Under the pieces are notes generated by a model. It did not search any database. It had not been told where the DNA came from and worked only from the letters and a program-made list of their open reading frames with translations. From assembly GCF_024323335.1 (NCBI RefSeq), contig NC_066584.1:268266344-268330343 (forward strand): DNA of 64,000 nt. Direction: 5' to 3'. Made by a program: the position numbers and the translations under genes. This stretch comes from Lathyrus oleraceus. Lineage: Eukaryota > Streptophyta > Magnoliopsida > Fabales > Fabaceae. Below are positions 60,991 to 64,000 of this stretch, piece by piece. The first letter of the stretch is position 1, and the number at the start of each line of letters is the position of its first letter.

Positions 60991-62437
60991 CTCTTAGGAG
61001 ACTCAAAATATCCATCTAGGAAAGAGCTAGAAAGAAAAGGTCAATCAAGACTCAAACCAATAAGGATATATCTCAAGGGGAGTGTTCCATCCAGATAATT
61101 GACTGGGGAGGAAAACTGAAATAATGATCATCCACGAGGAAATAACTTAGTGGGGAAAGGAGAAAGGTTAAAGTCTTTCTACTTAAGGGGCCGACACTCT
61201 ATAATTGAGAGAGGACAGACACCGAACTCGTATGGGGATAAAGTACCGCCATAACAGGGAATAAGAATCTTAGACAATGATTCAGCAAATATGATAATGC
61301 AAGTATTCAATTATGAAATTATATGAGTATATATGTATATGTATATATGATGATTATGCTGACAAAACGATCACAAAGGATACAAGGATGTCGCAGAAGT
61401 TTGAATCATCGGTATAATCCTCGGTCAATTCACAAAAGGGAGATAGCTTCCTGAGAACAAAGAGATAAACATTCCAAAAATTCAACCCTCGCTGGGGAAG
61501 GAGGAGATCTGCTGAGGAAAGGAAACATTATCGAGTCTGCGGGGAATTTTAGGTCAACACCATATTAAATGGGAGACAACCATACAGAGGATAAACACAA
61601 AATAGCTACTCAAAACCCAGGAGGAAACTCTGACTGGGAGCGAGTCGGATGGCGACTGGTGGAGAAACCAACGCGATCTACCGGAGAATTAAATTACTAT
61701 GTTGAGGATCAAATCTGCTAAGGAATACACAAACTCTGCAGGGGATACAAAAACACTGTCGGGGATAAAACACAACTCCACAGGGTACTGAATCCACTAA
61801 CTCAGCTGGGAAAAGGTATGGAAACTCCTCCGGGGATCAAGCACTCCGCAGGGGAACCGAATGAACAAACTCGGCTGATGATACCTGAAGGGTTAACTGA
61901 TTGGGGAACCCTTAATGCTTCTCACTTAAGACTTGTTGCTTTCGAAATGTTGTTGATGTTTCTTTTCTAAAATTGCTTTGAAAAATTCTTGCTTTTATAT
62001 ATTTAAGAAAAATGATTTTCATTAAAATTTTAAATTTGAAAAATGATCATAAAAAAATTTAAAACTATTGGCTGAAGTAAATAAGAGTGAAAATAATTGG
62101 ATAAAAGTTTAACTTTATTTAATAGAATGGTAGTTTGTAAATGACAAGACTCCATAGATTTTTACATGGTTGAAAATGGTAATTTACATGGAAAAGGGTT
62201 ACATTGAATACAAATGACCACTAATCCTTCCACCAACTCTTGATGTCCTCTTTGTTTTTGGCTGCTACCGGGGATGATGAATGAACATCAACCCTTGTGC
62301 TCAAAGTTTCTCTAGATTTGAAGATCAGCAGGATGTAATTACTTGCCATAATCCATAATTTTTGCATAAGTTTCCCCAAGGTGGGGTACTCAACTTATCG
62401 GGAAATTCTTTCTGTTTTATGTATCTAACTTTTTCCT

Positions 62438-62512
62438 GGATCGCCCTTTCGGGTTTTCAATCCACCAAGAAGCTCATTTTTGCCTAAGTCGCCCTTTCGG
62501 GTTTTCCACTTA
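62438..62512 (-). ncRNA. Conserved post-pol stem-loops (element F)
   Basis: On the minus strand, SL2: TAAGTGG (62506-62512) opposite TAAGTCG complement (62485-62491), with AAAA, CCC, GAAA and GGG inside and one G/G mismatch. SL3: GGATTG (62458-62463) pairing with CGATCC (62438-62443), with AAAA, CCC, GAAA and GGG inside. They lie about 25-100 bp after the pol stop, as in C and D. SL1 was not found in F. Confidence 0.6.
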
Positions 62513-62535
62513 GCGAGCTGTTCTTTTCTTTTTTA

Positions 62536-64000
62536 GGCGAAGTATTTCTTGACTGCATTTGCGTTCACAGGACGAGTGAACTCTTCACCATCCATAGTTG
62601 TAAGAATCAGAGCGCCGCCTGAAAAGGCTCTCTTAACAACATATGGGCCTTCATAATTAGGAGTCCATTTGCCCTAAGAATCTGGTTTGAACGATAAAAT
62701 CTTCTTGAGCACAAGGTCACCTTCTCTGAATACACGAGGTATGACCTTCTTATCAAAAGCTTTCTTCATCCTTTGCTGATATAACTGACCATGACACATG
62801 GCAGTTAATCTTTTCTCTTCAATTAAGTTCAATTGATCATACCTAGTCTGACACCATTCAGCCTCAGTCAACTTGGTTTCCATGAGCACACGCAATGAAG
62901 GAATCTCAGCCTCTATGGGGATCATTGCTTCCATACCATATACAAGAGAGAAAGGGGTTGTCCCTGTTGAAGTGCGGACGGATGTACGATAGCCGTGCAA
63001 AGCAAATGGGAGCATCTCATGCCAATCCTTATATGTCACACCATAATGACATATGATCTGATTGTTGATAAACCGCACAACAACCTACTTGGTTACATTT
63101 GCATACAATGTTGCTTCAACCCATTTTGTGAAGTAGTCAATGGCCACTAAAATGAAACAATGTCCATTCGAAGCTTTGGGCTCAATCATCCCAATCATAT
63201 CAACTCCCTACATGGAGAAAGGCCATGGGGAAGAAATAACGTTCAATAGTGTCGGAGGAACATAAATCTTATCAGCATATATTTGACACTTGTGGCATCT
63301 CTTCATAAACTTGCAATAGTCATATTCAATTGTCAGCCAATAGTAACCTTCTCGCAACATCTTCTTCGCCATTGCATGTCCATTGGAATGAGTACCAACG
63401 GAACCTTCATGCACTTTGTACAGTATATCATCATTCAAGTAGAAATTGCCGGCTAATCTTTTCAAAGTCTTCTTATCTTTCAAAGAGGCCCCGGACGGGT
63501 AAATCTGACTTTGGAGGAAACACTTGATGTCGTAATACCACGACTTCTCGTCTTTGACTTCTTCAACAACAAACACATGAGTTGGCCTATCAAGACGCAT
63601 CGCGAACAAGTTAGGAACCTTGTTCCAATACTTCACTACAATCATTGATGCCAACATTGCGAGAGCATCTTCCATCCGGTTTTCATCTCGAGGGATATGA
63701 TGAAACTCAACTTTTGTAAAGAAAGTCGAAATCCTCCTCGCTTAATCTCGATATGGTATTAAGCTGGGTTGATTTGTCCCCCATTCTCCTTTGATCTGAT
63801 TTACTACCAAATTTGAATCTCCGAAGACATCTAGATGCTTGATTCTGAGATCAAAGGCCTCTGCGAGCTCCATAATGCAAGCCTCATACTCCACCATATT
63901 GTTTGTACATTTGAAAGTTAACCTAGCTGTAAATGGAAAATGCATTCCTTAAGGAGTAATAATCACTGCCCCAATGCCATTACCATACTGATTAACAGCT
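62536..64000 (-). pseudogene. Element F pol, 3' part: second RNaseH and integrase, broken and running off the window
   Basis: From the right edge: second RNaseH (GAVIITP, stop, then FTARLTFKCTNN, EYEACIM and VFGDSNLVVNQ, 63742-63990). Next come a linker with DRPTHVFV and the integrase zinc finger (HEGSVGTHSNGH to CHKCQ, 63208-63675). The core has DMIG and DYFTKWVEA, then the C-terminal part (YGMEAMIPIEAEIPSLRV, GDLVLKKI, 62674-63078). An in-frame gap of about 54 residues joins CHYGV to TYKDWHE and removes the second Asp and the Glu of the DDE triad. Stops include TAG at 63208-63210 (Trp in D) and a TAG just before GKWTPNYEG. It ends KKYFA at about 62536. Confidence 0.87.

Larger units (their letters stand above)
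59523..62535 (-). other. 3' UTR of element F
   Basis: Non-coding, 3.0 kb between the end of pol and the 3' LTR. It includes the candidate polypurine tract next to the LTR, a composite repeat region (60018-60990), a region of CTGCNGGGGATA-like motifs (61490-61900, reverse-complement primer-site type on the element strand), an AT-rich stretch near 61960-62110 and the post-pol stem-loops (62438-62512). Confidence 0.78.

Overview
The window is plant repeat DNA with no host gene I can support. Very long LTRs (4.7-5.7 kb), a tRNA-derived primer site (TGGCGACTCTGCTGGGGA), a gag-pro-(intron)-RT-RNaseH-second RNaseH-integrase order and a large satellite array point to Ty3/gypsy elements of the Tat/Ogre type. 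That in turn suggests a large-genome legume (pea / vetch / Lathyrus / faba bean group). The lineage and host are inference from architecture; no database was searched.

Layout. (1) 1-9067 and 14522-15735 form one satellite array of 111/114-bp units, each a trimer of ~33-38-bp subunits, with higher-order copies about 1.67 kb and 1.19 kb apart. It is split by a solo LTR, A1 (9068-14516, target duplication CAGAC). (2) 15736-27195 is a decayed minus-strand element, C: 3' UTR, broken pol, intron, broken gag, leader, primer site at 22708-22725, and a 5' LTR lacking its start. The satellite begins exactly where C's 3' UTR leads toward the missing 3' LTR. (3) About 27196-28366 is the tail of a plus-strand LTR, G, with a 250-bp tandem duplication, followed by G's primer site and leader. 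A solo LTR, A2 (28913-33699, target duplication AAACC), sits in that leader. (4) 33755-59522 is the 3' LTR of a minus-strand element, F, split by a nearly complete 20-kb plus-strand element, D (34936-54980, target duplication GTATG). (5) 59523-64000 is F's 3' UTR and the broken end of its pol.

Order of events read from the nesting: G is oldest of its stack; F and A2 inserted into G's leader 51 bp apart; D inserted into F's LTR; A1 inserted into the satellite. All pol and gag genes carry stops, frameshifts or deletions, so none looks able to make a full polyprotein.

The most interesting signals are not genes. (a) Two stem-loops with GAAA loops directly after the pol stop in C, D and F, with compensating base changes. 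(b) A ~40-nt hairpin module repeated in the LTRs, with an invariant CTACG/CGTAG outer stem and a covarying inner stem. (c) Runs of reverse-complement primer-site copies in the 3' UTRs, carrying flanks specific to each element. (d) A satellite of more than 10 kb that appears to have grown from, or been joined to, the hypervariable 3' UTR of element C.
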